Below, piece after piece: positions 9,101 to 11,614 of a stretch of 11,614 bases of DNA; within the stretch, counting starts at the first letter, position 1, and each line of letters opens with the position of its first letter. The notes below the pieces were generated by a model that was not told the DNA's origin, made no database searches, and saw only the letters and a program-made list of their open reading frames with translations. The stretch is from Baffinella frigidus (Eukaryota; Cryptophyceae; Cryptomonadales; Baffinellaceae). The position numbers and the translations under genes were made by a program. The DNA lies in contig MU648230.1 in the NCBI GenBank assembly GCA_026770585.1, forward strand, positions 6,084 through 17,697. Reading direction: 5' to 3'.

Positions 9101-11362
9101 CTCCTTTCTAAGCCCTCTAAAATGCATGGTTTCGAAACGCAGCCAGACGCCGATTTCTCTCACACAGATGAAAACGGGATCTTGATAAATTGTAGAGACA
9201 TTGTGCAGCTGTTGGACCGCTAGTCGCCACCAGCGAGAGAGAGAGAGAGAGAGAGGAGGGATGGGAGAGAGGAGAGAGGAGAGAGGAGAGAGGAGAGAGG
9301 AGAGAGGGAGAGGGAGAGGGAGAGGGAGAGGGAGAGAGAGAAAAACCGAAACCTCGTGTGTCTGACGCCTGTGGAGGATCTCAATATCGCCGAGACAGTG
9401 TGTTTACGCGGCAGTATACTTGCAGCACTTGTTTCCGACCAACTCACAAACTGACATCTTGTAGCCTTTAACCCTAAGCCCAAACCCTAAACCCTACACC
9501 CTAAGCCCTACATCCTGAGTTCCAAACCCTTAACCTTGAACCCTAGTCCCTATTGTAGAAATGGGCTCCGCGCGGAATTTTAGAACGTGAGGTAAGGAGG
9601 TCAGGAGCGTAAAAAAACGATGAAAACACGTTTTGTGCTATGTTGCGGGTGGTTGATTCTATTCTAGGCATTCTGCCCATGCCTAAGATAGCACAAAAGT
9701 TCATTTTCGACGATTTTTTTCTCGAATTCCCTGATTTCCTGACCTGACCTTGATTCCGCGCGGAGCCCATTTCTACAATAACCCCGAAAGCCCTGGCAGG
9801 AGCGGGCCCAGTCGCGTACCTCGGACGTCGCGGTTTCGGGGCGTTCCGACGGCTCCAAGAGCAAGGGCAAGGGCAAGGAGGAGCCAGCCGTGTTCCCCCC
9901 CGCCTCCGCGATTCGCTTCCAGCTGAGCGAGGGGGCTGACTACCTCATGCGCCCGCTCGGCGTGCAGGTTCATAGAGCCTGGACCTGAAATTAGAAAATC
10001 GGACTTTGAGCCCCTCGAGTTTTATTATTTGTACCAGAACAAGCCGCTTTACAAATCTAATTCTAGATCTTGTCACTTTTAAGGTCGTCCTCGGGGTGCC
10101 ACGCGAGGCTATCCTTGTGAACAAATTCTTGAGCGATATATTGGATTATTGCCCAGGAAACACGCCAAAAGTCAGCAACCGGCCGAACAGCGATCGGAAA
10201 CTTGATTATTTCCCCACGAATCCCTAAAACGTCCATTGATCTGTTCGCATGGGTAGCCTCGTGTGGTGTGCCAAGTGTAATGCGCGAGATTCCCCAGCGC
10301 CACAGAAGAAACCCTTTGCAGCCCGCCCCTGTGAGTGAGAGACGTTCCTTGATACCTACCTCCTGCGCCCGCTCGGCGTGCAGGTTTGTCTCTCTTTGTT
10401 CTACTTGAGCCTGGGCATGAGTTATGCTTGAAGCTGAAAATGAGTATACCATATACCCCAAACCACAACCCCAAAACCCAAAACCCAAAACCCAAAACGC
10501 TCAACCCTAATCTTGAACCGTAAACCCGAAACCCTATACCCTGAACCCCTAAACCCTAAATCCTGAATCCTGAACCGAACAAGCATTGTCTGCGCCCTGA
10601 ACCCTGAACCCTATACCAGGACGAGGAAAAGCGGGTGAGCTTCAAGCCGGACGGGTGGCAGCTGGAGCTCCTGCACATCGTCGACTCGCAGAGCTCCGCC
10701 CTTGTGGTTTATATCCTTCATCTACAACCTGGACCCTGACCTCAACCTGGACCCTGACCTCAACCTGGACCCTAACCTCAACCTGGACCCTAACATTCAT
10801 ACCATAACCTGGACTTAGTTCGTCAGGATCTCTCGCACAAACCTTGGACCCTGTAGCCTGAATCCTAGACTCTCAATCTCTCAATCCCGTAACCCCACAC
10901 CCTTAACCTCATGCCCTACACCATACACCATAGTTCCTGCACATTGTCGACTTGCAGAGCTCGGCCCTTATGGTTTATACCCCTTACCCCGACCAATCTA
11001 CAACATGGACCCTAACCTCTAAAACCGAAACCTTCAGTGTCGGGGGTTGGGTTTGATATCAATATCGTCGTCTCGTAGAGCTCCGCGCTTGTGGCCAACC
11101 TCTCAAATCTTGAACCCTAAACTCCAAACCCTGAACCCTCAGTATTGCAGTTTGAGTTCAGGGTTAATACTGGAGCAACAGTCGGTTTTCCCCTTCTATG
11201 AACGGTTCTGCCCCCCGGACCGACAAGTATCATCCTGGTTTAGGATTTAGGGTTGAGAGTCGAGGTTTTGAGGTCAAGGGTTTAGGTTTCATTTACCCCA
11301 CACCCTGAACCCTGAACCCTAAATCAGCGTCTGGGAAAACGTTCACCCCCATTTCCCTCATG
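37..11362 (+). CDS. DDX60: DDX60-like Ski2-family RNA helicase gene, partial at both ends, 18 exons (overview)
   Basis: Seen: seventeen open segments bounded by AG at the left and GT at the right join with matching phases (introns 1-16: 0,0,0,2,0,0,0,2,2,2,0,0,1,0,0,0) and no stop, giving about 833 residues, plus an eighteenth segment with SGKTF. Known: DDX60 proteins are large Ski2-like DExD/H helicases with an N-terminal PIN-like region. In vertebrates they act in the cytoplasm in antiviral RNA sensing and decay; roles in protists are not established. Match: VFFMLDN and LARDVVLRHL near the N-terminus, ADLFDGRLYLSLL, HFHSTRPL, a K/E-rich coil, FGFFDLAQAV, and VSFKPDGWQLELLHIVD directly before motif I, in family order. 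About 50-100 N-terminal residues and the helicase core lie outside the window. It may be a pseudogene, because the first half of the P-loop is not found. Family assignment is from memory of motifs, not a search. Confidence 0.72.
236..268 (+). CDS. exon 2: VDLKQRGAVFE
   Basis: A 33-nt exon between GCCAG and GAG|GTGTTT, phase 0 at both ends. It encodes VDLKQRGAVFE and joins ERFM to VFFMLDN, giving a run like the family's ERFL...LVKRGCVFDVVFF, a helix followed by the first beta strand of the PIN-like fold. The exon is short, but both phases and the family pattern support it. Confidence 0.65.
397..900 (+). CDS. exon 3: PIN-like domain core
   Basis: A 168-residue open segment starting after CTTCAAG. 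It begins VFFMLDNAAVF (hydrophobic strand ending in an Asp, as in PIN-like folds) and continues GVAQRLARDVVLRHLLLH, SWSELIDAVNPAFVMTDAG, ALRVFVQACLGEGHWLVFLGG and SRITAWMMKPDLLF. These match the order of strands and helices in DDX60 N-termini. A low-complexity Asp/Gln/Arg insert sits near residues 38-52 of the exon. The donor is placed at 901 (GCG|GTGAAC), phase 0. An alternative in-phase donor is at 889 (ACG|GTCACC). The frame would stop at 916-918 in repeat sequence, so reading through as a terminal exon is less likely. Confidence 0.72.
1050..1672 (+). CDS. exon 4: helical linker with DGRLYLSLL motif
   Basis: The longest exon, about 207 codons, entered in phase 0 after AACCAG. It reads VVASTAHLFLHP, an acidic proline-rich insert, then DVCAQLILAALRRFF, RECMLAAVLCAAVSLRRLL, GRAFAL and finally CEIADLFDGRLYLSLLAAL followed by LPPSLLHDTTALWTLVG. 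The leucine-rich helices and the D-DGRL-LL signature are typical of DDX60 homologues between the PIN-like region and the helicase core. The donor is chosen at 1673 (GCG CG|GTTCAG, phase 2) because this fits exon 5. A second GT at 1678 would give phase 1 and break the chain. Confidence 0.72.
1908..1938 (+). CDS. exon 5: 31-nt small exon
   Basis: A GC-rich island inside telomere-like repeats, preceded by AAGCCAG and followed by GTAACC. Entered in phase 2 it completes an Arg codon, then reads SQAHAARPTH and leaves in phase 0, exactly what exon 6 needs. The joined text PTH-VLQMGASVFAEQF resembles the family's short loop before its L-FSNPVFDKHL-like segment. Inferred mainly from phase logic and composition. 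Confidence 0.5.
2188..2292 (+). CDS. exon 6: VLQMGASVFAEQFHG segment
   Basis: Starts after AAAGCAG, phase 0, and reads VLQMGASVFAEQFHGDAKER then MAMHENPDAPQASKT. The donor is placed at ACC|GTTAAT, phase 0. VLQMGASVFAEQF fits the DDX60 segment L-F-NPVFD--L. The last 17 codons are repeated twice more in the next intron, so which copy supplies the real exon end is open. Intron 6 starts in a TTC microsatellite. Confidence 0.58.
2242..2333 (+). repeat. exon 6 end plus TTC tract, copy 1 of 3
   Basis: About 45 bases (2242-2286) around GCGATGCATGAGAACCCC plus the following TTC tract recur with two mismatches at 2526-2570. A shorter version is at 3054-3092. The block covers the end of exon 6 and the start of its intron, so it is both coding and repeat. 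Confidence 0.75.
2298..2333 (+). repeat. TTC microsatellite 1
   Basis: A TTC/TTTTTC pyrimidine tract directly after the exon 6 donor. It is the first of three such tracts in this intron and belongs to the duplicated unit. Confidence 0.9.
2334..2524. mobile_element. MITE-like foldback element A (CGAGAATGCT termini)
   Basis: The left end reads CCACTCGAGAATGCTGGAGG. The reverse complement of the right end reads CCACACGAGAATGCTAGAGG, and imperfect pairing continues about 10 bases further in. The interior is AT-rich, unlike its surroundings, with no coding sequence. It lies between exon 6 copies 1 and 2, and copy 2 begins right at its right terminus. A clear target-site duplication is not visible. 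Confidence 0.65.
2526..2576 (+). repeat. exon 6 end, copy 2 of 3
   Basis: Repeats 2242-2286 with two substitutions and keeps the frame (RMAMHENPDAPRASPT), then runs into a TTC tract like copy 1. It has no AG acceptor or GT donor at equivalent places: the donor GTTAAT has become CTCAAC. I therefore treat it as an intronic duplicate, not an exon. Confidence 0.75.
2580..2796 (+). repeat. TTC/TCC microsatellite 2
   Basis: About 217 bases of nearly pure pyrimidine, mostly TTC with a TCC core at 2634-2655 and scattered TCCGTC units. Mirror-symmetric pyrimidine tracts of this kind can adopt triplex structure. Open frames of poly-Ser, poly-Phe or poly-Leu here are artefacts. Confidence 0.92.
2887..2965 (+). 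repeat. TTC microsatellite 3
   Basis: A third pyrimidine tract (TTC with TTCG and ATC interruptions) between exon 6 copies 2 and 3. The 2797-2886 stretch between tracts 2 and 3 shows no gene or clear repeat. Confidence 0.9.
3054..3092 (+). repeat. exon 6 end, diverged copy 3 of 3
   Basis: Shares GATGCATGAG and the following CC-C-C-G-GC---CAGGC pattern with copies 1 and 2 and stays open (RMHEDPHVLQAST). It is more diverged, lacks the GCGAT insertion, and is followed by a CGAA-rich minisatellite rather than TTC. Confidence 0.55.
3096..3243 (+). repeat. degenerate CGAARCACGAAAC minisatellite
   Basis: Repeated GAAGC/CGAAACACGAAGCACGA units of 7-14 bases, a G-containing variant of the telomere-like filler. 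Open frames through it are repeat translations. Confidence 0.75.
3244..3843 (+). repeat. mixed telomere-like intron filler
   Basis: CCCTCAA, CCCTACA, CCCCAAA and CCCTAAA units, with two non-repeat islands. One is at 3470-3545 (ordinary sequence, no gene seen). The other is 3629-3663, a GC-richer bit after CCCAG that looks exon-like but does not fit the phases. The 3670-3800 part is almost pure CCCCAAA/CCCAAA. Confidence 0.85.
3844..3909 (+). CDS. exon 7: DHHFHSTRPLIE segment
   Basis: Begins after CTGCAG and ends GAG|GTGACT, phase 0 at both ends, encoding VVCAALKHTRDHHFHSTRPL and IE. The H-F/W-H-S-RPL pattern matches the conserved HWHS/N-(K/R)RPL signature of DDX60 homologues. It is flanked on both sides by telomere-like repeats, so its edges are sharp. 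Confidence 0.72.
4030..4059 (+). repeat. CTCGAGGGCCTCA unit, copy 1
   Basis: Thirty bases from CTCGAGGGCCTCAGCAC through CTTAAACCC recur at 5015-5044 with one difference, in the next intron. Both copies run into telomere-like repeats. Confidence 0.85.
4170..4273 (+). CDS. exon 8: NDFMMAA segment
   Basis: Starts after CCTCCAG, phase 0, reads NDFMMAATDDAPKPVNVPKS and VLPWQNVPNAQVQAG, and leaves in phase 2 at CGG|GTACCT. The N--FM-A start corresponds to the family's Q-FMAEM helix after the HWHS signature. The exon carries a 9-bp perfect hairpin (CGTTTTGCC, TT loop) at 4229-4248. Confidence 0.62.
4274..4408 (+). repeat. start of intron 8: telomere-like filler
   Basis: Degenerate CCCTGAA/CCCTAAC units broken by a non-repeat island at 4330-4380. 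No gene seen. It ends in CCCTAACCCTA, where the next element is inserted. Confidence 0.7.
4409..4561. mobile_element. MITE B, TA target site, about 45-bp inverted ends
   Basis: The left end is GAGCGGTTTTTGCATCTG and the right end, reverse-complemented, is GAGCAGTTTTTGCATCTG. The 23-bp termini differ at one base, and pairing continues through GAAACAAT. TA lies outside both ends (4407-4408, 4562-4563), as for Tc1/mariner-type insertions. The middle holds a 24-bp tandem duplication (4461-4484, 4485-4508) starting TGACTATTCTTCAAC. No coding capacity. It sits inside a CCCTAACCCTA repeat. Confidence 0.85.
4721..4876 (-). mobile_element. MITE C, copy 1 (reverse orientation)
   Basis: Reverse-complemented, it aligns along its length with 5161-5307: shared blocks are AAGTCAACTTGCC, TTAACTTTAA, ATTTTCTGGTG and GCCCACCG-GTGGAC. 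Its own ends form an imperfect inverted repeat around CCAC-GTGG. About 150 bases, no coding capacity. Confidence 0.75.
4921..5063 (+). repeat. telomere-like filler before exon 9
   Basis: Includes a short G-strand piece (GTTAGGGTTAAGG, 4948-4960), then CCCTAAA/CCCTAAC units and the second copy of the CTCGAGGGCCTCA unit (5015-5044). Region 4562-4720 before MITE C shows GAGGTGAG repeats but no gene. Confidence 0.75.
5064..5120 (+). CDS. exon 9: charged coiled segment
   Basis: Follows AAATCAG in phase 2, so GG|G makes Gly, then KAKKKEEQQEQKKARAAV, leaving in phase 2 at GTGAA|GTAAGCG, the best donor in the gene. The K/E/Q-rich helix matches the charged linker found in the middle of DDX60 proteins. 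Without the donor the frame would stop at the next codon, so splicing is needed. Confidence 0.7.
5161..5307 (+). mobile_element. MITE C, copy 2 (forward orientation)
   Basis: Inverted relative to 4721-4876 and similar over nearly the whole length. Ends: ACACGGTGGACTAC at left and, reverse-complemented, ACACGGTGGGCTAC at right, with imperfect pairing for about 26 bases. Exon 9 lies between the two copies. No coding capacity despite a 65-codon open frame. Confidence 0.75.
5322..5507. mobile_element. CCTACGGTAGG foldback element, copy 1
   Basis: CTACGGTAGGCCTTAGG at left and GCCTACCGTAGGG at right face each other, with further CCGTAGG/CTACGG pieces inside. The same core builds the palindrome at 11532-11613 and appears within element E. 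Boundaries are approximate. Confidence 0.45.
5569..5704 (+). repeat. diverged direct repeat pair in intron 9
   Basis: ACGATTTCATTGCAGGCTCG (5569-5588) recurs as ACGATCTCATTGCAGACCCG (5670-5689), each followed by ATA-AAGTT and an A-rich stretch. The unit is about 35 bases, spacing 101. The rest of 5508-5928 shows no gene and no telomere-like repeats. It looks like old transposon sequence. Confidence 0.55.
5929..6030 (+). CDS. exon 10: YQWSLIQGSVIKRQF segment
   Basis: Acceptor GGCCTCAG, entered in phase 2 so AA|G gives Lys, then YQWSLIQGSVIKRQFIAEKL, TPDVVEKRRVAGV, leaving in phase 2 at GTCAG|GTCAAT. The phase agreement at both sides is the main support. The exon continues the charged helical linker and is GC-rich between AT-rich introns. 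A 13-bp inverted repeat (TGACCTGGCGTGG) brackets it at 5910 and 6448. Confidence 0.65.
6180..6335. mobile_element. MITE D (CACTGCACTGCCAGG termini)
   Basis: Left end CACCACTGCACTGCCAGG and right end, reverse-complemented, CACCAGTGCACTGCCAGG (one mismatch in 18). Imperfect pairing continues to about 40 bases through TTTTG and AGTCAA-TCA. The interior is AT-rich with no coding sequence. No obvious target-site duplication. 6031-6179 before it is AT-rich intron without features. Confidence 0.75.
6497..6609. mobile_element. short foldback element (CACGCCACAAA termini)
   Basis: CACGCCACAAACCAGAA at left faces TTCTGCTTTGTGGCGTG at right (one mismatch in 17). An internal hairpin CCAGAAAT/ATTTCTGG lies near the left end (6509-6531). 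It ends 15 bases before the exon 11 acceptor. 6336-6496 holds no gene that I can support. Confidence 0.5.
6625..6790 (+). CDS. exon 11: basic/glycine-rich linker
   Basis: Entered in phase 2 after CATTAG (AG|G gives Arg) and leaves in phase 0 at AAGAAG|GTGCGT. It encodes FLEKRDAGSEEVLEAKGAAT, a Gly/Lys/Ser-rich stretch (GTGKGGKKPSKTPSNTE), then VRQQNAILLSEKK. This is the family's variable charged linker before the second helical part. Low complexity makes identity weak, but the phase chain and sharp composition change support an exon. Confidence 0.68.
6830..6925. mobile_element. foldback element E (ATTCCGGCATCAACCT termini)
   Basis: Sixteen terminal bases ATTCCGGCATCAACCT are perfectly inverted at the right end, and pairing continues with few mismatches through CGGC-TTCC-TAG, leaving a small loop. 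It begins 40 bases after the exon 11 donor. The loop contains TACCGTAG and CCTACGG, the core of the CCTACGG family. 6926-7201 after it is ordinary intron without features I can name. Confidence 0.8.
7202..7346 (+). repeat. telomere-like filler of intron 11
   Basis: CCCTAAA, CCCCAAA and CCCTCAA units on the sense strand, ending CCCACAG, which supplies the acceptor for the microexon. Confidence 0.9.
7348..7368 (+). CDS. exon 12: 21-nt microexon KAEDSKK
   Basis: Between CCCACAG and GTACGC lies AAG GCA GAG GAC TCA AAA AAA. It is phase 0 at both ends and joins SEKK to EKEEYEKH, extending the charged helix. It is the only non-repeat sequence between two telomere-like introns. Skipping it would also keep the frame, so it may be alternatively spliced. 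Confidence 0.55.
7438..7555 (+). CDS. exon 13: EKEEYEKHVLTTIPNLKT
   Basis: Acceptor CCCACAG, phase 0. It reads EKEEYEKHVLTTIPNLKT, SGADSSDLIKKLAKNAGEAT and exits in phase 1 at ACCG|GTAAAC. The end of the charged coil followed by an amphipathic helix fits the DDX60 linker. Telomere-like repeat on both sides. Confidence 0.7.
7556..7812 (+). repeat. telomere-like intron 13
   Basis: Almost wholly CCCTAAA/CCCTGAA/CCCGGAA units except about 30 bases at the donor. Ends GCACCAG. Confidence 0.9.
7813..7934 (+). CDS. exon 14: RVALLYRTEMLSEYHRLV helix
   Basis: Entered in phase 1 (G|GA gives Gly), reads RVALLYRTEMLSEYHRLVLI, KEGSVGEREASRMAGFACIQ, and leaves in phase 0 at CAG|GTGCGA. The pattern E/R-V-LL-Y-RL--L-E is like the family helix E-LL-KLKLLL-EW that precedes the second helical repeat. 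Only this frame is open. Confidence 0.72.
7935..8570 (+). other. AT-rich intron 14 body, no gene recognised
   Basis: Lacks telomere-like repeats until about 8575. It holds a short direct repeat: TTTTGAAGCCCTAAAAGT (8269-8286) and TTTTAAAGTCCTAAAAGT (8293-8310), with TTCTTGGT-CAAAT on either side. TCTAGAGCGTTTTT at 7993 resembles the tip of MITE B (TAGAGCGGTTTTT), but no partner end was found. A 67-codon open frame at 8312 has no acceptor or family match. Probably decayed transposon sequence. Confidence 0.5.
8571..8710 (+). repeat. telomere-like filler of intron 14
   Basis: CCCTAAA/CCCTCAA/ACCATCA units leading to the exon 15 acceptor ATGAAG. Confidence 0.85.
8717..8821 (+). CDS. exon 15: FGEVLDAAVTD...FGFFDLAQAVQ
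   Basis: Thirty-five codons, phase 0 at both ends, reading ETMRDFGEVLDAAVTDQLCA then AARTFGFFDLAQAVQ and the donor CAG|GTCCCT. The segment Y/F-L/V-L----LG/FGF-DLA--L is the family helix pair just before the helicase core. The acceptor ATGAAG is poor and its placement is uncertain. Sequence back to 8706 is also open in frame. Confidence 0.68.
8835..9059 (+). repeat. ATTGGAGCT minisatellite
   Basis: Degenerate copies of a 9-base unit TTGGAGCTA, purest at 9030-9057. A G-strand telomere piece GTTTAGGGTTTAGGGTTT (8854-8871) sits inside. The two overlapping open frames are repeat translations. 9060-9233 after it shows no supported gene, though one frame stays open to a stop at 9221-9223. Confidence 0.85.
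9234..9345 (+). repeat. GAGA/GAGAGGA/GAGGGA purine tract
   Basis: All-purine sense strand, moving from GA to a 7-base GAGAGGA unit and then a 6-base GAGGGA unit, broken only by one T near 9261. 9346-9464 after it holds no feature that I recognise. 9465-9550 is telomere-like again. Confidence 0.92.
9553..9778. mobile_element. MITE F, TA target site, perfect 26-bp inverted ends
   Basis: Termini TTGTAGAAATGGGCTCCG and onward are identical at both ends for 26 bases (to CGCGGAAT), flanked by TA on each side (9551-9552, 9779-9780). Subterminal GGTCAGG and TGTGCTAT pieces pair further in. No coding capacity. The perfect ends suggest a recent insertion. It lies 21 bases upstream of exon 16. Confidence 0.9.
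9800..9967 (+). CDS. exon 16: IRFQLSEGADYLMRPLGVQ segment
   Basis: Starts after CTGGCAG in phase 0: ERAQSRTSDVAVSGRSDG, a basic SKSKGKGKEE run, then FPPASAIRFQLSEGADYLMR and PLGVQ, leaving at CAG|GTTCAT in phase 0. The S-RFQL---G-YL-RP pattern is the conserved block of DDX60 proteins that leads into the helicase core, so this is one of the stronger family matches. Confidence 0.8.
10096..10273. mobile_element. imperfect foldback element G in intron 16
   Basis: CACGCGAGGCTATCCTTGTG at left and, reverse-complemented, CACACGAGGCTACCCATGCG at right, with pairing continuing through GAACA-AT. About 178 bases with diverged arms, so old. Antisense open frames across it are not supported as genes. Confidence 0.55.
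10356..10386 (+). repeat. copy of exon 16 end and donor
   Basis: Thirty-one bases match 9940-9970 with one substitution. They include TGCGCCCGCTCGGCGTGCAG and the donor GT. Both copies are followed by GAGCCTGG within 35 bases. It lies in the intron after the true exon, and an acceptor that would make it an exon is not evident. Confidence 0.85.
10441..10619 (+). repeat. telomere-like filler of intron 16
   Basis: CCCAAAA, CCCTAAA and CCCTGAA units, one island at 10577-10598, ending ATACCAG at exon 17. Confidence 0.88.
10620..10706 (+). CDS. exon 17: block before helicase motif I
   Basis: Phase 0, reads DEEKRVSFKPDGWQLELLHI then VDSQSSALV and the donor GTG|GTTTAT. The block RV-FKPD-WQ-ELL-IVD---SALV immediately precedes VAPTSAGKT in DDX60-type helicases: the Gln of the WQ pair is the Q-motif-like position. 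This is the clearest family signature in the window. It joins exon 16 in phase. Confidence 0.85.
10722..10794 (+). repeat. 18-bp minisatellite, four units
   Basis: CTCAACCTGGACCCTGAC repeated with A/G changes at one site. A related unit follows exon 17 copy 2 (10996-11021). Confidence 0.88.
10932..11021 (+). repeat. copy 2 of exon 17 end plus intron start
   Basis: Matches 10666-10716 with about five substitutions, four of them C-to-T or G-to-A, including the donor GGTTTATA. After a short gap it again has ATCTACAAC-TGGACCCT, as after the true exon. It cannot replace exon 17 because it lacks the first half. Confidence 0.82.
11063..11094 (+). repeat. copy 3 of exon 17 end
   Basis: TATCGTCGTCTCGTAGAGCT and onward to GCTTGTGG match exon 17 with a few changes. 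An in-frame TAG replaces the Gln codon, so it is a dead duplicate. It reads GTGGCCAACC after the match, where copies 1 and 2 have GTTTAT. Confidence 0.7.
11095..11327 (+). repeat. telomere-like filler, both orientations
   Basis: C-strand units at 11098-11140 and 11295-11325. G-strand units GTTCAGGGTTA at 11156-11166 and GTTTAGGATTTAGGGTT at 11238-11254. A non-repeat island lies at 11167-11237. No gene seen. Confidence 0.7.
11328..11362 (+). CDS. exon 18: Walker A second half, SGKTF
   Basis: After AAATCAG, two bases complete a codon, then SGKTFTPISLM and the donor ATG|GTAACA, phase 0 out. GKT supplies the phosphate-binding Lys and Thr of motif I, and F---S--M follows as in the family. Entering needs one base carried over, whereas exon 17 leaves in phase 0, so a small exon of 3n+1 bases (about 13, for VAPTS) is expected between them. 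I did not find it. Confidence 0.62.
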
Positions 11363-11531
11363 GTAACAGGTGTGTTCGGAAGAGAGACCGTTATTACCAC
11401 TCACAAGCTCAATATGTCTGCACCCCCTCCGAGGCCGTGTCTGAGTAGGACCTAGAGAGGGCTCGTGCTCACTGTGACCAGCCATGCTAATAGGGTAACG
11501 TCCTGAAAATCGGGTAGTTGGGCCTACGGTA

Positions 11532-11613
11532 TTGCCTACGGTAGGCCGTAGGGCCCCTAGGACCTAATGTTTCATAGGACCCCCCCCAGGCCCCTACGGC
11601 CTACCGTAGGCAA
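11532..11613. repeat. 22-bp perfect inverted repeat, CCTACGG family
   Basis: TTGCCTACGGTAGGCCGTAG and two more bases are exactly inverted at the window end, 38 bases apart. Each arm is itself a hairpin (CCTACGG-TAGG-CCGTAGG). It could be a whole small foldback element or one end of a longer one cut by the window. 11363-11531 before it is intron 18 without recognised features. Confidence 0.85.
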
Positions 11614-11614
11614 C

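Noticed and set aside
8900-9223. 107-codon + frame ending in CRDIVQLLDR
   Set aside because: Its first two thirds are minisatellite translation, and the remainder has no recognisable domain or splice sites.
10063-10488. 141-codon antisense frame across intron 16
   Set aside because: Covers a foldback element, the exon 16 copy and telomere-like repeat; composite of unrelated pieces.
10722-10794. CRISPR-like regular repeats
   Set aside because: Adjacent 18-base units without spacers, in a eukaryotic intron; a plain minisatellite.
11063-11094. Copy 3 of exon 17 as the true source of the P-loop start (GTGGCCAACC)
   Set aside because: It has an in-frame TAG, no GT donor, and reads VANLS rather than VAPTS.

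Overview
This is eukaryotic nuclear DNA. I read it as one interrupted protein-coding gene on the + strand that enters from the left and leaves to the right. Eighteen GC-rich exons (about 2.5 kb of coding sequence) are separated by GT...AG introns. The first seventeen exons join through sixteen introns with every reading phase matching and no stop codon. The spliced product resembles the N-terminal half of a DDX60-type (Ski2-like, DExD/H-box) RNA helicase. It has a PIN-like N-terminal region, a helical linker, a charged K/E/Q-rich coiled segment, the conserved stretch just before helicase motif I, and the SGKT core of the Walker A motif at 11330-11341. The rest of the helicase core lies beyond the right edge.

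The introns are the striking part. Many are built almost wholly from degenerate plant-type telomeric heptamers (CCCTAAA, CCCTGAA, CCCCAAA, CCCTACA, CCCGAAA), nearly always with the C-rich strand as sense strand. Others hold foldback elements that look like MITEs (at least seven families, one of them as two inverted copies), pyrimidine and purine microsatellites, and short minisatellites. TTTAGGG-type telomere units occur in green algae and plants, dinoflagellates and some other protists. With a DDX60 homologue and GC-rich exons, an alga or other protist is likely. A large-genome prasinophyte such as Cymbomonas is possible, but I cannot confirm it.

Layout: 1-2292 holds exons 1-6 with telomere-like introns. 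2293-3843 is a 1.55-kb intron with TTC tracts, a MITE and two extra partial copies of the exon 6 end. 3844-5120 holds exons 7-9 with several MITEs. 5121-6624 is mostly transposon-like sequence around exon 10. 6625-7934 holds exons 11-14, including a 21-nt microexon. 7935-9799 is sparse: exon 15, minisatellites and a purine tract. 9800-11362 holds exons 16-18 with repeated copies of the exon 16 and exon 17 ends in the following introns. 11363-11614 is intron ending in a large palindrome.

The best leads are three. First, the introns consist of telomere-like repeat that contains neither GT nor AG on the sense strand. Second, the 3' ends of three separate exons, donor included in two of them, are re-copied into the intron that follows. 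Third, the start of the P-loop is apparently missing between exons 17 and 18, which means either a very small unseen exon or a damaged gene.
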